DNA of 64,000 nt from Chloroflexota bacterium. GTDB taxonomy: Bacteria > Chloroflexota > Dehalococcoidia > Dehalococcoidales > JACQON01. Below the pieces are notes generated by a model, which saw only the letters and a program-made list of their open reading frames with translations, was not told where the DNA came from and searched no databases. The stretch is taken from positions 32,639 through 96,638 of the forward strand of contig JACQON010000021.1 in the NCBI GenBank assembly GCA_016202545.1, in the 5' to 3' direction. Below are positions 62,281 to 64,000 of the stretch, piece by piece (positions within the stretch are counted from its first letter, which is position 1; each line of letters begins with the position of its first letter). A program made the position numbers and the translations under genes.

Positions 62281-63336
62281 CTAGGCCAGTTTGAGGCCGG
62301 CGACCACGTCCAGGTTCGGGCCGTCCGTCCTGCCCGCCTGAAAACGGCGGTAGCCGCAGGCGGCCACCATGGCGGCATTATCGGTGCACAGTGACGGCTC
62401 AGGAATCAGCACCGGGATGGGTGACTCGCCCAGCAGCCGCTGGCGGAGCCGGCCGTTGGCGGCGACTCCCCCCGCCAGCAGCACCTGTTCCGCCCCAAGC
62501 TCCCTGGCGGCGGCCACCGTCTTGGTCACCAGGACGTCGACCACCGCCTCCTGGAAGCTGGCGGCGGCATCGGCGGTGGTGGCAAACCTGGCCTCTTCAC
62601 TCTGACCTCGGTCTGACTCGGTCTGAAGACGACTAATCGGAACGAGCTCCACCAGCCGCAGCAGCGCCGTCTTGACTCCGCTGAAGCTGAAGTCATAGCT
62701 GCCGTCCAGCCAGGCGCGGGGCAGCTTAATAGAGGGCGCGCCTCCGCGGGCCTCGGCCTGAAGTCTCGGCCTGAAGGCCGCCCGCTCCATGGCTGGCCCA
62801 CCGGGGTAGCCCAGGCCCAGTATCCTGGCCGCCTTATCGAAGGCTTCCCCGGCAGCGTCATCCCGCGTCCGCCCCAGCATCAGGTAATCGCCGTGCCCCC
62901 TCATCAGCACCAGGTCGCTGTGGCCCCCGGAGACGATGAGGCATACCAGGGGAAAGCGGGGAGTATCGCCGCCCAGCCAGTTGGCGTAGATGTGGGCCTC
63001 CAGGTGGTTGACGCCGGTGATGGGCAGGCGGCGGGCCAGGGCAATGGCCTTGGCCGTGTTCACCCCCACCAGCAGCGAGCCGGCCAGGCCCGGCCCGGCG
63101 GTCACCGCGATGCCGTCCAGGTCACTCCACGCCGTCCCGGCCTCGGCCATGGCCTGCTTGATAACCGGGATAATGGCCAGCATATGCTGCCTGGAGGCCA
63201 CCTCGGGCACAATCCCCCCGTAGCGGGCATGGATTTCCACCTGGGAGGCAATTTGGTTGGACAGGATGGTGACTCCGTCATCCACCACCGCGGCTGCGGT
63301 CTCGTCGCAGGACGTCTCGATGCCCAGGACTTTCAT
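62281..63336 (-). CDS. tsaD: tRNA N6-adenosine threonylcarbamoyltransferase
   Basis: Catalytic subunit for t6A37 in ANN-decoding tRNAs. The 351 aa has [52 protein letters not shown] with the metal-binding His pair, [38 protein letters not shown] and [15 protein letters not shown]. The start ATG 63336 replaces the track's longer version. Two stretches depart from the family: FRPRLQAEA near residue 190 and [17 protein letters not shown] near residue 235; both are translated dispersed repeats. The essential motifs are intact, so it should be functional. Confidence 0.93.
   Translation of the reverse strand: MKVLGIETSCDETAAAVVDDGVTILSNQIASQVEIHARYGGIVPEVASRQHMLAIIPVIKQAMAEAGTAWSDLDGIAVTAGPGLAGSLLVGVNTAKAIALARRLPITGVNHLEAHIYANWLGGDTPRFPLVCLIVSGGHSDLVLMRGHGDYLMLGRTRDDAAGEAFDKAARILGLGYPGGPAMERAAFRPRLQAEARGGAPSIKLPRAWLDGSYDFSFSGVKTALLRLVELVPISRLQTESDRGQSEEARFATTADAAASFQEAVVDVLVTKTVAAARELGAEQVLLAGGVAANGRLRQRLLGESPIPVLIPEPSLCTDNAAMVAACGYRRFQAGRTDGPNLDVVAGLKLA
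62596..62646. repeat. 51-nt repeat inside tsaD with 10-nt duplication
   Basis: On the minus strand it starts CTCGTTCCGATTAGTCGTC and ends CAGAGTGAA, the same unit as 60589-60629, but TCAGACCGAG is duplicated. 41 nt becomes 51 nt, a multiple of three, so the tsaD frame is kept. Confidence 0.85.
62747..62780. repeat. 34-nt repeat inside tsaD
   Basis: Minus-strand copy of 61728-61761, identical. Here it is read in another frame, as [11 protein letters not shown]. Confidence 0.85.
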
Positions 63337-63409
63337 ACCCTGGATTATAGCATATGCCGCCGCAGGCTGGCCCGCCTGCCAAAGCCTTGTGCGGCGGGCA
63401 GGCCCTCTC

Positions 63410-63600
63410 ATGCGAAAGGATTAGCCTTTCCGCATCAAAAATCATCCTTTTGCAGGATTGTGGCCAGCTTTGTCCGGCAGTATGATGATAACGCTGACGC
63501 AGAAAGCGCCGTCTGGTTATCGTCCCCATGACTATGGGACTTATGACTAAAGGGCTACTAAAAGGCTATTGTGGCTATTGTAATATCGCAGGGGCGATAT
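63410..63600. promoter_or_regulatory. two hairpins in the gap before the pilin gene
   Basis: The gap 63337-63647 has no gene. ATGCGAAAGG-attag-CCTTTCCGCAT (63410-63435) and ATATCGC-aggg-GCGATAT (63583-63600) are inverted repeats. Neither matches a riboswitch that I recognise. The second sits ~47 nt before the pilin ATG. Confidence 0.45.
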
Positions 63601-63647
63601 AAAAATAAGGTTCGGTAACTCGAAATATTTGTGCAAGGAGGTAAAAG

Positions 63648-64000
63648 ATGAGGATACCGAAAAAGGGACAAAAGGGGTTCACCCTGATTGAGCTGCTGAT
63701 TGTGGTCGCCATACTGGGTGTGCTGGCGGCGGTGGTCATCCCCAACGTGGGGCGCTTCCTGGGCCGCGGAGAGGCTGAGGCCAGGAGGACGGAGTTCCAC
63801 AATATATCGTCAGCAGTCATCGCCATGATGACCGACAATGGCATCACCGCAATACCGAACCCAGTAAACGCTGCCGGGCTCGTAGCCAGTAATCAAATGG
63901 GGCTTGTAGGCTCCCCGGCTACAGACGGCTTCCCTGATTACAAGTCGGAGTGGACGGGAACTCCCGGCGGCAAGACCACAGACCCCGCCGGAGCCAGTTA
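63648..64000 (+). CDS. type IV pilin (cut by window end; not in ORF track)
   Basis: The first 117 codons of a pilin. The prepilin leader MRIPKKGQKG is cut before FTLIELLIVVAILGVLAAVVIPNV, the classic G|FTLIE site and membrane helix, with the conserved Glu5. The globular part starts GEAEARRTEFHNISSAVIAM and runs off the window edge. A GCAAGGAGGT ribosome site lies 6 nt before the ATG. The globular part is the closest relative in this window of the C-terminal half of the TIR fusion at 55389. Confidence 0.92.
   Translation, partial: MRIPKKGQKGFTLIELLIVVAILGVLAAVVIPNVGRFLGRGEAEARRTEFHNISSAVIAMMTDNGITAIPNPVNAAGLVASNQMGLVGSPATDGFPDYKSEWTGTPGGKTTDPAGAS

Noticed and set aside
63410-63647. c-di-GMP riboswitch upstream of the pilin
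   Set aside because: Two hairpins exist, but the GEMM-type conserved bases (CACGCACAGGGCAAACC) are absent.

Overview
The window reads as a bacterial chromosome segment, most likely from an uncultured Dehalococcoidia-type Chloroflexota. The inference rests on gene content: a bacterial acetyl-CoA synthase/CO dehydrogenase (Wood-Ljungdahl) operon, a short MetE-like core methionine synthase, a YaaT/PSP1 protein, an M16 peptidase, a G|FTLIE type IV pilin and many short dispersed repeats. There is no rRNA gene to confirm it. Core genes look GC-rich. The R-M locus (about 25.3-27.4 kb), the TIR gene (about 55.4-56.2 kb) and the small zinc-ribbon genes (about 9.1-10.0 kb) look clearly AT-richer, which suggests acquired DNA.

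Layout. 1-1.7 kb: nadB (cut by the window edge) and nadC (NAD synthesis). 1.7-3.7 kb, minus strand: dtd, a Ni/Co permease-like gene and lgt. 3.9-7.1 kb: a flavodoxin-like reductase and a minus-strand operon of DUF364, YggS and a sugar nucleotidyltransferase. 7.1-12.4 kb: ADP-ribosylglycohydrolase, mtnA, three tiny zinc-ribbon genes, an orphan antitoxin-like gene, mtnP and a core-MetE-like enzyme (methylthioadenosine salvage and methionine). 12.5-20.9 kb: THEP1 NTPase, glnA, nadE, an APH-like kinase and a separate P-loop kinase around a gene remnant, ahcY and metK. 20.9-25.2 kb: marC, a repeat-rich gap, an unknown protein, pyrD, an SDR and a HAD phosphatase. 25.3-27.4 kb: a Type II restriction-modification system with a C-protein.

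27.4-39.7 kb is the centrepiece: promoter, long hairpin leader, then cooC, fhs, a second cooC-like gene, folD, a 72-codon unknown gene, acsD, acsA/cooS, acsB, acsC, acsE and a hairpin terminator. It encodes formate activation, part of the C1-folate branch, methyl transfer to the corrinoid protein, CO2/CO reduction and acetyl-CoA assembly. The upstream Ni/Co permease, the metK/ahcY pair and the core-MetE fit this C1/corrinoid/nickel economy. Downstream lie a DUF4160/DUF2442-coiled-coil pair, a three-gene BadF/DUF2229 activase set, plsX, and trxA-orf-trxB.

46.9-55.2 kb: rplI, dnaB, a DnaD-domain gene and a helicase loader with two AAA+ modules, then HNH, yaaT, holB and lysA. 55.4-56.2 kb: a TIR domain fused to the globular part of a type IV pilin, the most unusual gene seen. 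56.6-64 kb: M16 peptidase, groESL under a CIRCE element, a small HTH regulator followed by a consensus promoter with a palindromic operator, a DUF2851 gene, tsaD and the start of a type IV pilin gene.

Short modular repeats occur throughout the intergenic gaps and also inside genes. A 34-nt repeat is translated in two different frames in the DUF2851 gene and in tsaD, and a second repeat unit forms 17 in-frame codons of tsaD. No tRNA, rRNA, CRISPR array, insertion sequence or replication origin was recognised.
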